Positions 1 through 7,096 of a DNA stretch of 19,919 nucleotides are shown here, in pieces; position 1 is the first letter of the stretch, and the number at the start of each line of letters is the position of its first letter. The notes under the pieces were generated by a model. It made no database searches. It was given only the letters and a program-made list of their open reading frames with translations, and had not been told where the DNA came from. Made by a program: the position numbers and the translations under genes. Source of the DNA: TMED-70 sp036164085 (lineage in GTDB: Bacteria; Chloroflexota; Dehalococcoidia; Lucifugimonadales; Lucifugimonadaceae); the NCBI GenBank assembly GCA_036164085.1, contig JAYZJV010000048.1:1-19919 (forward strand). Reading direction: 5' to 3'.

Positions 1-2
1 GA

Positions 3-824
3 AAACATTTATCTAAATATTCACTTAGAAATCAAAGACAAGATATAGATAGCATCATTGTTTATTTCAGAAAAAATATAAACGAAGAATTAAATATTGA
101 TTCAATTAGAAAGTTCATATCTGAATCTAGAGTAAATAAATCTCAAGGCTCTATTAGAAGGATTATCTCAAATTTAAAAATATATTTTGAATATTTAATT
201 GAAAAAAAAATATTATCAAAAAATTTTTTTAAAGATATAAGTAGCCCAAAATCAGAAAAAAAGTTACCTTCAATAGCTACTACAGAAGAAATAGATAAAA
301 TGATTAATTTGATAGATATAAGTACAGATTTAGGTAAAAGGGACCATGCAATTATTGAGTTTATATATTCTGCTGGGTTAAGAGTATCTGAGGTAAATAA
401 TTTAAACTTAGATGACGTTGATACTACAATCAACCAAGCAATTATATTTGGAAAAGGATCTAAATATAGAGCTGTGATTTTTTCTAATTCAACATCTGAG
501 GTTCTTAATAAATATTTAAGCATCAGAAAAGATCAAAATAGTGAAAAACAGGGATTTTTTCTAAGTAATTCTGGAAATAGATTATCAATAAGAAGCATCC
601 AGCATATAGTAAAGAAATATATAAATTTAGCAGGACTAAATCCAAAATACCATACACATACATTAAGACATTCATTTGCTACTCATCTATTAGACGGAGG
701 AGCAGACTTAAGAGTTGTTCAAGAACTTCTTGGACATACTTCACCCAAAACAACAGAAATTTATACTCATATCTCAGTAGAAAAATCAAGAGATATCTAT
801 ACAAAAGCTCATCCAAAAGCATAA
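3..824 (+). CDS. xer: Tyrosine recombinase XerC/XerD, 5'-truncated by window start
   Basis: The reading frame is open from base 3 and runs into the window, giving 273 visible residues; Xer proteins are about 295-300, so roughly 25 N-terminal residues are missing. The first part (about residues 1-80) fits the helical SAM-like core-binding domain. The catalytic domain is complete: Arg in SAGLRVSEV (about residue 127), Lys in GKGSKYR, the HTLRHSFATHLLDGGADLR box, the LLGH histidine, and nucleophile Tyr in TEIYTHIS (about 254). It ends in AHPKA, as in XerC/XerD. The family resolves chromosome dimers at dif sites under FtsK control, and an ftsK lies at the other end of this window. An intact Xer housekeeping protein fits better than a phage integrase because of its length, the C-terminal signature and its core-gene neighbours. 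Whether it is XerC or XerD cannot be told from one copy. Confidence 0.93.
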   Translation, partial: KHLSKYSLRNQRQDIDSIIVYFRKNINEELNIDSIRKFISESRVNKSQGSIRRIISNLKIYFEYLIEKKILSKNFFKDISSPKSEKKLPSIATTEEIDKMINLIDISTDLGKRDHAIIEFIYSAGLRVSEVNNLNLDDVDTTINQAIIFGKGSKYRAVIFSNSTSEVLNKYLSIRKDQNSEKQGFFLSNSGNRLSIRSIQHIVKKYINLAGLNPKYHTHTLRHSFATHLLDGGADLRVVQELLGHTSPKTTEIYTHISVEKSRDIYTKAHPKA

Positions 825-826
825 AA

Positions 827-832
827 TATAAT
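827..832 (+). promoter_or_regulatory. Possible -10 box (TATAAT) upstream of efp
   Basis: A perfect TATAAT hexamer lies in the 27-base gap between xer and efp. No convincing -35 is found 16-18 bases upstream, where the DNA is the end of xer. The hexamer could let efp be transcribed independently of xer, but in DNA this A+T-rich it may be chance. Confidence 0.22.
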
Positions 833-851
833 TAAATGTAAGGAGGAAATC

Positions 852-1412
852 ATGACAATTTCATCAGGTGAAATTAAAAGAAATATGACCATAGTATTAC
901 AAGATGAAATATATCAAATTTTAGAATGGCAACATAGACAAGCTCCTAAAGCTCCACCTACTCTTACACTAAAATTAAGACACATAGAATCAGGAAATGT
1001 ATACGAAAAAAAAGTCCCTGGAAATCAAAAATTAGAATTAGCTCCCACAGAAACTAGAGAAGCTCAATTTCTTTATAAAGATAAAAACTTTTTTATTTTT
1101 ATGGATAATTCTAATTTTGAACAATATGAATTAGATGAAAAAATTGTTGGTGATGCATCAAAATATTTAGCAGAAGGAAACAGTATTTCAATCATTTTTT
1201 TAGAAGTTAAGCCATTAGCGATTGAATTGCCTTCCTCAATTATAATGAAAATTGAAACCACCGAAATAGGACTAAAAGGTGACACTCAATCAGGAGCAAC
1301 AAAACCTGCTACAACTTCATCAGGCCTAACTCTACAAGTTCCATTATTTATTGAGATCGGAGAAGAAATAAATGTTTCTACTTCAGATGGTTCTTATCTT
1401 GGAAGAAAATAA
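852..1412 (+). CDS. efp: Translation elongation factor P (EF-P) with proline-flanked lysine loop
   Basis: EF-P binds between the ribosomal P and E sites and relieves stalling at consecutive prolines. The 186-residue length is exactly family-typical. The N-terminal KOW-like domain (about 1-65) and two OB domains are visible, and the C-terminus has the usual ending (INVSTSDGSYLGR). The start is firm: a strong ribosome binding site AAGGAGG ends six bases before the ATG. The tip loop that is normally KPGKGGAF reads QAPKAPPT here, so the functional lysine is kept (Lys33) but sits among prolines rather than glycines. No EpmA/EpmB- or EarP-like modification gene is seen nearby. The gene follows xer by 27 bases and is followed after 3 bases by a formyltransferase-like gene. 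Confidence 0.96.
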   Translation: MTISSGEIKRNMTIVLQDEIYQILEWQHRQAPKAPPTLTLKLRHIESGNVYEKKVPGNQKLELAPTETREAQFLYKDKNFFIFMDNSNFEQYELDEKIVGDASKYLAEGNSISIIFLEVKPLAIELPSSIIMKIETTEIGLKGDTQSGATKPATTSSGLTLQVPLFIEIGEEINVSTSDGSYLGRK

Positions 1413-1415
1413 TAT

Positions 1416-2165
1416 ATGAATCTGAAAAATAATACTTTATCTGTTGGTTGGTTATCGACTGGGAATGGAGAAGGATCTTTGGGGCTCTTGGAACAAGGAA
1501 TAGATCTACATAATGAAAAAAAAATTTCTATCGAGTATGTCTTTACTAATAGAAATTATGGAGAGCAAAAAGGATCTGATAAATTCATAGAATTTGTAAA
1601 AAAAAATAAAATTAAAATTATTACTTATTCATCAAAAGACTATAAGTCTCAGAAACAATCTTCTTGGAAAGACTTAAGAAATGATTTTGACAAAGAGGTT
1701 TTATCTAAAATTTCTAAATACAAAACTGATATTATAATTGCAGCAGGATATATGCTTTTCTCTCCTGTAATATGCAATTATTTTAAAATTCTTAATATAC
1801 ATCCAGCTTTGCCTAATGGTCCAAACGGAACTTGGAAAAATGTAATAAAAGATTTAATACTTACCGATGCACAAACCTCTGGAATTTCAATACATCTTAT
1901 GACTCCTGATTTAGACGAGGGACCAAATATTTCTTTTTGTGAATTTCAGATAAAAAACGAACTAAATCTTAACCTATGGAGAAAAATAAACAGAAAAAAT
2001 GAAGACATAGAAACTTCTGAGTTGTTTATTGATATAAGGAAAAAAATTATTACTCATGAAAAAGCATTACTTAAAAAAACATTAGAAAAAATATCTAATA
2101 AAGAAATAGATATTATAAAACATAATTTTGTGAATTTATCAGACGAAGTAAATAAAATTTTATAA
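1416..2165 (+). CDS. PurN-like formyltransferase family protein
   Basis: The 249-residue protein has the formyltransferase fold signatures of phosphoribosylglycinamide formyltransferase (PurN, purine biosynthesis step 3). These are an N-terminal phosphate loop (STGNGEGS, about residues 14-21), the NIHPALP motif with Asn127 and His129, and LDEGP with Asp167. The last three match the E. coli PurN catalytic trio Asn106, His108 and Asp144 with nearly the same spacing (40 versus 38 residues). It differs from PurN in being about 37 residues longer, in having GPNGTWKNVI after the catalytic histidine instead of the usual substrate loop, and in a charged, Lys-rich C-terminal extension of about 75 residues. 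The substrate is therefore uncertain; GAR is the best guess, another formyl acceptor is possible. The start lies 3 bases after the efp stop without a clear ribosome binding site, suggesting translational coupling. Confidence 0.75.
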   Translation: MNLKNNTLSVGWLSTGNGEGSLGLLEQGIDLHNEKKISIEYVFTNRNYGEQKGSDKFIEFVKKNKIKIITYSSKDYKSQKQSSWKDLRNDFDKEVLSKISKYKTDIIIAAGYMLFSPVICNYFKILNIHPALPNGPNGTWKNVIKDLILTDAQTSGISIHLMTPDLDEGPNISFCEFQIKNELNLNLWRKINRKNEDIETSELFIDIRKKIITHEKALLKKTLEKISNKEIDIIKHNFVNLSDEVNKIL

Positions 2166-2187
2166 TAATTTTTATTTATTATTTTTT
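2162..2187 (+). terminator. Weak AT-only hairpin with T run between convergent genes
   Basis: ATAATAA (2162-2168) pairs with TTATTAT (2176-2182) across a 7-base loop and is followed by a run of Ts ending at 2187. It overlaps the stop of the formyltransferase gene and the end of convergent clpP. The stem is all A-T, so it is a poor intrinsic terminator and could be composition alone. Confidence 0.25.
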
Positions 2188-2817
2188 CTTATCAGTTTTT
2201 GATTTTGACGTTTTATCGGGATAAATTACTTGATCAACCAGCCCATATTCTACGGCTTGCTCTGCATCCATCCAAAAATCTCTATCTTCATCTTTTCTTA
2301 CTTTAGATTCACTTTGACCTGTATGATAAGACATTATCTTTGTAAGCTTTTCATTAATTCTTAGAATTTCTTTAGCTTGGATTTGAATATCTGCAACTGT
2401 TCCTCCTCCTCCTCCAGAAACACTATGCATCATCATTGTTGAATTTGGTAGAGCATATCTCTTCCCTTTTGCACCAGCTGTTAACAATATAGTTCCCATA
2501 CTTGCAGATAATCCTACAGAAAAAGTACAAACATCATTTGGAATCATTTGCATAGTGTCATAAATAGAAAGACCTGCATAAACAGAACCTCCCGGTGAAT
2601 TAATATATAAATTTATATCTCTTTCAGGATCTTCTCTAGACAAATAAAGAAGCTGTGCAACAATAGTATTTGAAACAAAATCATCAACAGGAGTGCCTAA
2701 AAAAATTATTCTTTCTTTAAGCAGTAAAGAGAAAATATCATAAGCTCTTTCTCCTCTTGAAGTGGTTTCAATTACAGAAGGTATTAAAGATGTTGGATTG
2801 ATTTTATTTGACTCCAA
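2179..2817 (-). CDS. clpP: ATP-dependent Clp protease proteolytic subunit ClpP
   Basis: ClpP forms the double-heptamer protease chamber that works with ClpX/ClpA/ClpC unfoldases. The 212 residues include the catalytic triad Ser106 (in GLSASMG), His131 (in MMMHSVS) and Asp180 (in DEDRDFW). The spacing of 25 and 49 residues equals that of E. coli ClpP. The start is a TTG: no in-frame Met occurs before residue 89, and a strong AAGGAG lies seven bases upstream of the TTG. The residues after the catalytic His read SVSGGGGGTVADI where most ClpPs have QPLGGxxGQATDI; the length is unchanged but a five-glycine run replaces the usual sequence. It is the last gene of the Lrp-aspS-tig-clpP set, 42 bases after tig. 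clpX, often next to clpP, is not adjacent. Confidence 0.95.
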   Translation of the reverse strand: MESNKINPTSLIPSVIETTSRGERAYDIFSLLLKERIIFLGTPVDDFVSNTIVAQLLYLSREDPERDINLYINSPGGSVYAGLSIYDTMQMIPNDVCTFSVGLSASMGTILLTAGAKGKRYALPNSTMMMHSVSGGGGGTVADIQIQAKEILRINEKLTKIMSYHTGQSESKVRKDEDRDFWMDAEQAVEYGLVDQVIYPDKTSKSKTDKKK

Positions 2818-2859
2818 AAGAGCTCTCCTTTATTACTAATAATTCAATTTTACTAAAAA

Positions 2860-4149
2860 TTACTTATTTTTTCGATTACTTGTAGTTTTTTTAGAAGATT
2901 TTACAAGATACTCTAAACATTTTTTTCTTAGTATATTATTTTGAACATGATTTCTTAAAGTATCATCGTCAGCAATTTTTTGATCTTTATATTGCTGTTT
3001 TATCAGTTCTATCTCTGAAAGTATTTCTTCTTCTTGAACTTTGAATTTTTCTATTTTAATTATTTCTTCTATAGCTAAGTATCTTTTGAGTTCTTGTTCC
3101 GCAGTTTCTAGAGATTCTTTATAAAATTCTTCTGTAGTTTTATTTATTGCCTTCAAATAATCTTCAAATTTCATGTTGTATTGAGAAACAGATCTTGCTC
3201 TATCTTCAATAATATGATCAGCTGAACGTTGAATTTGTATTTCTGAAATTTTAAATTTAGATTTTTTTAGTAAATTTTCTAAAATTTCAGTTTCTATTTC
3301 AAGATTATATTTATACTCATTTTCAGCTTTGATTTCTTCTTTTAATTGGTTCTCAAAGTCTTTGATGTCTTTTATTTCAGGGTTTAATTCTTTGAGAAAA
3401 TTCTTATCTAGTTTTGGTAACATTTTTTTCTGAACACTTAAACATTCGACTTCAAATTTTGTATTTTTACCTCTATAATCTTCTTCTTTCCAATCTAAAG
3501 GCAAGGTTAAGGTAAAATTTTTCTTTTCTCCTTTTTTTATTCCTTTAATATTTTCAGCTACACCAGGAGCAATCAAATTAGAATTTTCTACTGCATAAAA
3601 ATCAAATTCATTCTCTTGAATAATCATTTTTTCTTCACAGATTCCAGTCAAATTTATTTTGGCAAATCCCGGAAAATCTAATTTTTCATTGCAAGGCTCC
3701 CAAGTTGCCCTAGATTCCAAAATTCTATTTTTTGCTTCATCTATTCGATTTTTGGTGATTTTATCTTTTTTTACAGACGTATTAATTTTCTTATAATTTC
3801 CCAAGGTAACTTCAGGCATCATTGGAACCATTAAGTTTAGCTTTAATTTAGGTAGTCTTTCAAGAATATCCACTTTTGGAGCACAAGGGAATTCAAATTT
3901 ATTCTTATCTAGAACTTCCTGTGCAACTTCCTGAATTATCGAATCTAAACTATTTTCAAGAATATAATCTTTACCATACTGAGATTCAATTATATTGTAA
4001 GGGACTTTCCCTTTTCTAAAGCCTTTTATATTTGCAGATTTTGAAATTTGATTCGCAGAATTTTTTAGATGCTTTGTTACTAAAAAGTCATCTACTAATA
4101 TCTCTATATCAACTTGTTTATTTTTTTCTTCTTTTATATCTATTTTCAT
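2860..4149 (-). CDS. tig: Trigger factor (ribosome-associated chaperone / peptidyl-prolyl isomerase)
   Basis: Trigger factor docks on ribosomal protein L23 at the tunnel exit and shields nascent chains. The N-terminal ribosome-binding domain carries the signature GFRKGKVP, followed by an FKBP-like PPIase domain (about residues 140-235) and a long helical, Lys/Glu-rich chaperone domain ending in a basic tail. From the ATG at 4149 the protein has 429 residues, typical for the family, and begins MKIDIKEEKNKQVDIEI, as trigger factors usually do. A longer frame could start at a TTG at 4176, overlapping aspS, but it would add only a nine-residue basic leader not seen in the family. A GAGGA-like site lies about 15 bases before the ATG, rather far. 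The aspS stop is 10 bases upstream. The tig-clpP pairing is a common bacterial arrangement. Confidence 0.93.
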   Translation of the reverse strand: MKIDIKEEKNKQVDIEILVDDFLVTKHLKNSANQISKSANIKGFRKGKVPYNIIESQYGKDYILENSLDSIIQEVAQEVLDKNKFEFPCAPKVDILERLPKLKLNLMVPMMPEVTLGNYKKINTSVKKDKITKNRIDEAKNRILESRATWEPCNEKLDFPGFAKINLTGICEEKMIIQENEFDFYAVENSNLIAPGVAENIKGIKKGEKKNFTLTLPLDWKEEDYRGKNTKFEVECLSVQKKMLPKLDKNFLKELNPEIKDIKDFENQLKEEIKAENEYKYNLEIETEILENLLKKSKFKISEIQIQRSADHIIEDRARSVSQYNMKFEDYLKAINKTTEEFYKESLETAEQELKRYLAIEEIIKIEKFKVQEEEILSEIELIKQQYKDQKIADDDTLRNHVQNNILRKKCLEYLVKSSKKTTSNRKNK

Positions 4150-4159
4150 TTGTAATTTA

Positions 4160-5950
4160 TTATTCCTCTTCTTCAATAATATTAATACTTAATTCATCTA
4201 ACTGATCATCAGATATAAAATCTGGTGACCCAAAAAGTAAATCTGAGGCAGTCTGAGTTTTAGGGAATGCAATTACTTCTCTTATGGACTCTTCTTTTGA
4301 AAGCATTGCAACTAATCTATCTAATCCTAATCCCATACCTCCATGAGGAGGAACTCCATATTCAAATGCATCAAGCAAGTGTCCAAACAAATTACTTACA
4401 TCTTCAGATGAATATCCTATCACATCAAATACTTTTTCTTGTAATTTTCTATCATGAATTCTTATAGAACCTGAACCTAATTCAACGCCATTACAAACAA
4501 GATCAAAAAGATCCGCTTTAACTTTTCCAGGATCAGATTCTAAATATTTCAAATCCTCTTTTTTCGGAGACGAGAAAACATGATGAGCAGCTTGCCAATT
4601 ATTTTCATCGTCTTTTTCAAATAAAGGGAAATCTGTAATCCATGCAAATTTCATTATATTATTATCAATCAATTTTTTTTCTCTCGCAATGTGATTCCTT
4701 AAGAAAGAAAGAGATGTGTTTACTATTTTTTCTTCTCCTATAATCATAAAAATAACATCTCCAGGCTTCGCATCAGTTTGATTCAAAATAGAATCAAAGT
4801 CTTCTTCTGAATAAAACTTATTTAGTGGGCCTGTAGTTTGTTCTAATGTTAATGAACCTTCAATTTGTTCAGGAATTGAGATATAAATCAATCCTCCTGC
4901 ACCTTGTGTTTTAACGATATCTGTCAATCTATCAAAATCTCTTCTGCCATAAGAATGTGCACCTTTAACCACAAATCCTTTTAAAATGCCTCCAGCAGAC
5001 AAAGAATTACTAATAACATTTGAACCAATATTTTTGGCAATGTCTGTCAAATTTTTCAATTCCATATCAAACCTTAAATCAGGTTTATCTGTTCCAAATT
5101 TTTCCATTGAATCAGCATATGACATTTTTTCAAAAGCTGAATCTACACTTATCTCTTTATCCACTGATCGAATAAGATCAATATATAAACTTTCAACTGC
5201 CTGCATTACATCTTCTTGATGAACAAAACTCATTTCCAAGTCTAATTGAGTATGTTCAGGTTGCCTATCTGCTCTAAGATCTTCATCTCTAAAACATCTA
5301 GCAATTTGAAAGTATCTATCACATCCAGAAACCATAAGCATTTGTTTCATTTGCTGAGGAGATTGAGGCAATGCATAAAAAGAACCACTTTTGATTCTAG
5401 AAGGAACAACATAATCTCTTGCTCCTTCAGGAGTACTTTTTATTAGTATGGGGGTTTCAATATGAGTAAAACCTTTTTCAGATAAATTCTCCCATATAAA
5501 TTTTGTAACTTTATGTCTTAGAGAAATTTTTTTTTGCATAGAATCTCTTCTCAAATCTAAAAATCTATACTTTAGTCTGATTTCTTCAGATACTTCATTA
5601 GCATCAGATACTTCAAAAGGAGGTGTTTTTGAAGTTGAGAGGATATCTATAGATTCTACTATAAGTTCATAGCTACCTGTAGAAATTTCAGGGTTTTCTG
5701 CACCTACTAATCTTTTTTTTACAATACCCGTAACAGATATAACCCATTCAGATCTTAAGTTTTTTGCATTTGTATGGGCTATATCTGAAATTTCAGGATT
5801 GAATACAATCTGCATAATTCCTGATTTATCCCTTAAATCAATAAATATCAATTGCCCGTGATCTCTTCTTTTTGATACCCAGCCAGCTAAATTGACTTTT
5901 TGTTCTTCATTAGATGAAGAAATTTCTCCACACATTATATCTCTATACAT
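4160..5950 (-). CDS. aspS: Aspartyl-tRNA synthetase, probably non-discriminating (Asp-tRNA Asp/Asn ligase)
   Basis: This class IIb synthetase charges tRNA with aspartate. The 596 residues have the full bacterial architecture: an OB-fold anticodon-binding domain (about 1-110), the catalytic core with QSPQQMKQMLM and the motif 2 region FRDEDLRADRQPEHTQLD, the bacterial GAD insertion (about 285-415), and class II motif 3 (GLGLDRL) near the C-terminus. The start ATG has a clear GAGGA ribosome binding site. Residue 31 is His (RRDHG) and residue 83 is Gly (RLVGAENP). These correspond to positions where E. coli-type discriminating enzymes carry Leu and Lys, and where Pseudomonas-type non-discriminating enzymes carry His and Gly. 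It would then also make Asp-tRNA(Asn) for a GatCAB amidotransferase; that is inference. The gene lies 20 bases downstream of the Lrp-type regulator. Confidence 0.97.
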   Translation of the reverse strand: MYRDIMCGEISSSNEEQKVNLAGWVSKRRDHGQLIFIDLRDKSGIMQIVFNPEISDIAHTNAKNLRSEWVISVTGIVKKRLVGAENPEISTGSYELIVESIDILSTSKTPPFEVSDANEVSEEIRLKYRFLDLRRDSMQKKISLRHKVTKFIWENLSEKGFTHIETPILIKSTPEGARDYVVPSRIKSGSFYALPQSPQQMKQMLMVSGCDRYFQIARCFRDEDLRADRQPEHTQLDLEMSFVHQEDVMQAVESLYIDLIRSVDKEISVDSAFEKMSYADSMEKFGTDKPDLRFDMELKNLTDIAKNIGSNVISNSLSAGGILKGFVVKGAHSYGRRDFDRLTDIVKTQGAGGLIYISIPEQIEGSLTLEQTTGPLNKFYSEEDFDSILNQTDAKPGDVIFMIIGEEKIVNTSLSFLRNHIAREKKLIDNNIMKFAWITDFPLFEKDDENNWQAAHHVFSSPKKEDLKYLESDPGKVKADLFDLVCNGVELGSGSIRIHDRKLQEKVFDVIGYSSEDVSNLFGHLLDAFEYGVPPHGGMGLGLDRLVAMLSKEESIREVIAFPKTQTASDLLFGSPDFISDDQLDELSINIIEEEE

Positions 5951-5970
5951 ATTTCCTCAGTAAATAGTAA

Positions 5971-6405
5971 CTAGGCCCCATATTCTCTTTTAGCTACAGA
6001 TAAATTAACAAAAGTTTCTGTTCTAATAATGCCATCAATTGATCCTATATCTATACGAATAAAGTTCCCTAATTCTTCAGAGCTTTCTAAAGCAACCAAA
6101 CAAAAAACATCATAACTACCTGTTGTAGCAATTACCCATCTTGTGTGTTCAAGAGAGGCTATTTGGTTTGAAATTTCTGTAACTTTATCAGGTTCACATT
6201 GTACTCCAATAAGTGCTTCAGAAAAAAAACCTAATTTCTTTGGATCTGACGCTGCCACTATTGAAATAGTTTTAGAATCTAGTAGGTTTTTCACTCTTCT
6301 TCTAATAGTTCCTTCACTTACTTCTAGTTCTCTGGCCATTTGAGAATTAGATAGCCTACCATCATGACCTAACATTGAAACTATTTTTCTATCTATTTGA
6401 TCCAT
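5971..6405 (-). CDS. Lrp/AsnC-family transcriptional regulator
   Basis: The protein has an N-terminal winged helix-turn-helix (about residues 1-55, with MDQIDRKIVSMLGHDGR and SNSQMARELEVSEGTIRRRV) followed by an Lrp-type RAM effector-binding domain. RAM domains bind amino acids or similar small molecules and drive oligomerisation. The ATG at 6405 gives 144 residues, normal for the family, and starts exactly at the HTH. It has GGA at suitable spacing. The frame is open to an ATG at 6468, but that extension is a hydrophobic 21-residue string unlike Lrp proteins, has no ribosome binding site, and covers a perfect minus-strand TATAAT. The gene is divergent from the HesB/IscA-like gene and 20 bases upstream of aspS. 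Its effector and targets cannot be read from the sequence. Confidence 0.9.
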   Translation of the reverse strand: MDQIDRKIVSMLGHDGRLSNSQMARELEVSEGTIRRRVKNLLDSKTISIVAASDPKKLGFFSEALIGVQCEPDKVTEISNQIASLEHTRWVIATTGSYDVFCLVALESSEELGNFIRIDIGSIDGIIRTETFVNLSVAKREYGA

Positions 6406-6436
6406 TTGATTCCAAAAAATAACATTTGATAAGAAT

Positions 6437-6442
6437 ATTATA
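6437..6442 (-). promoter_or_regulatory. Probable -10 box for the Lrp-aspS-tig-clpP operon
   Basis: Read on the minus strand, 6442 to 6437 is a perfect TATAAT. The -35 region about 16 bases upstream (TTCTAT) is weak. Transcription would start near 6430 and leave a leader of about 25 bases before the ATG at 6405, which agrees with the shorter start chosen for the regulator. Confidence 0.42.
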
Positions 6443-6498
6443 CCTATAAAAATGAACCATAGAATCATTTAAAATTTAGTTTTTTTGATATGTAGTGA

Positions 6499-6528
6499 TT
6501 GATTTATTTTTAAAAATTAAAGTAAAAT
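6499..6528 (+). promoter_or_regulatory. Possible promoter for the HesB/IscA-like gene
   Basis: TTGATT (6499-6504) and TAAAAT (6523-6528) are separated by 18 bases, ahead of the TTG start at 6568. It is the best sigma-70-like pair in this divergent intergenic region of about 160 bases. The region holds no other gene. Part of it encodes the rejected hydrophobic extension of the Lrp gene. Confidence 0.35.
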
Positions 6529-6567
6529 AAATATTAAATTTGAAATAATTAATCATTGGAGAGTAAA

Positions 6568-6996
6568 TTGTTAGATTCAGAGCAAATAGTAAATTATACA
6601 GAAATTGCAAGTGAAAAACTTCAAGAAATTATGAAGGAACAAGGCAATGAAGATAGTTATCTGAGGGTTTCTATTGACGAAACACCAGGAGGTGGATTCG
6701 AATATGTTTTTGGGCTTGTAGAGAAACCAGAAAAAAAAGATATCGTTATAGAATCAACAATTAAAACTGTCGTTGATCAACAAAGTCTAAAATTTGTTGA
6801 AGGATCTAACATTGATTATGTTGAAGGATTCCAAAGATCAGGATTTGTCATATCTAACCCTAACTTCAAACAAGAAGGAGCTGGGGGAGGATGCGGTGGA
6901 GGTGGCGGTGGCTGTGGATGTGGTGCTGGAGCTGAGGCTGAGACTATGGGGTGTGGTGGACATGGTGGCGGCGGTGGCTGTGGATGCCAAGGCTAA
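6568..6996 (+). CDS. A-type iron-sulfur carrier (HesB/IscA-like) with Gly/Cys-rich C-terminal tail
   Basis: A-type proteins carry Fe-S clusters or iron to target apoproteins. Residues 1-102 match the fold throughout: YLRVSIDETPGGGFEY, DIVIES, VVDQQSLKFVEGSNIDYVEG and GFVISNPN. The first conserved Cys (in GGCSG) is missing and reads PGGGF. The usual short C-terminus with CGCG is replaced by a tail of about 40 residues containing 23 Gly, six Cys (109, 116, 118, 129, 138, 140) and His132. CGCG survives at 116-119 and a second C-G-C occurs at 138-140. The start chosen is TTG at 6568, six bases after a GGAG; an in-frame TTG at 6556 overlaps that ribosome binding site and is less likely. The gene precedes a ferredoxin gene in the same direction and is divergent from the Lrp regulator. 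Whether it is a true ErpA/IscA or a metal-binding derivative is open. Confidence 0.85.
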   Translation: MLDSEQIVNYTEIASEKLQEIMKEQGNEDSYLRVSIDETPGGGFEYVFGLVEKPEKKDIVIESTIKTVVDQQSLKFVEGSNIDYVEGFQRSGFVISNPNFKQEGAGGGCGGGGGGCGCGAGAEAETMGCGGHGGGGGCGCQG

Positions 6997-7023
6997 ATCC
7001 TTAAAACTTTGTAATTAAAATCG

Positions 7024-7047
7024 GTATAAATTTTTTTATACTTTTTT
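7024..7047 (+). terminator. Terminator-like hairpin between the HesB/IscA-like gene and fdxA
   Basis: GTATAAA (7024-7030) pairs with TTTATAC (7035-7041) around a TTTT loop and is followed by six Ts (7042-7047). The form is that of an intrinsic terminator, but the stem holds only one G-C pair. It sits 28 bases after the stop codon. Confidence 0.38.
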
Positions 7048-7059
7048 GTATCATGTGTT

Positions 7060-7065
7060 TATACT
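7060..7065 (+). promoter_or_regulatory. Possible -10 box for fdxA
   Basis: TATACT lies 31 bases before the fdxA ATG and just after the terminator-like hairpin, which fits separate transcription of fdxA. No good -35 hexamer is seen at 16-18 bases. Confidence 0.3.
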
Positions 7066-7096
7066 AAAATTTAGAGAACTAAGAGAGAATTAAAAT

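Noticed and set aside
143..523. Minus-strand open frame of about 126 codons opposite the recombinase gene
   Set aside because: It is antisense to an intact Xer with all catalytic residues and its translation is hydrophobic without motifs, a composition shadow.
3..824. Phage or island integrase marking a mobile element
   Set aside because: The C-terminal signature and length fit housekeeping Xer, the neighbours are core genes, and no tRNA, attachment repeat or cargo genes are visible.
4150..4176. TTG-initiated nine-residue extension of trigger factor overlapping aspS
   Set aside because: The ATG at 4149 gives the family-typical N-terminus; the added basic residues have no counterpart.
6406..6468. 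N-terminal hydrophobic extension of the Lrp/AsnC regulator, as if membrane-anchored
   Set aside because: The upstream ATG has no ribosome binding site, Lrp proteins begin at the HTH, and the stretch contains a perfect minus-strand TATAAT suited to the shorter gene.
6794..7018. Second plus-strand open frame through the Gly-rich tail of the HesB/IscA-like gene
   Set aside because: It is the +1 frame of the GGN-rich repeat; the IscA-like frame has the homology and ribosome binding site.
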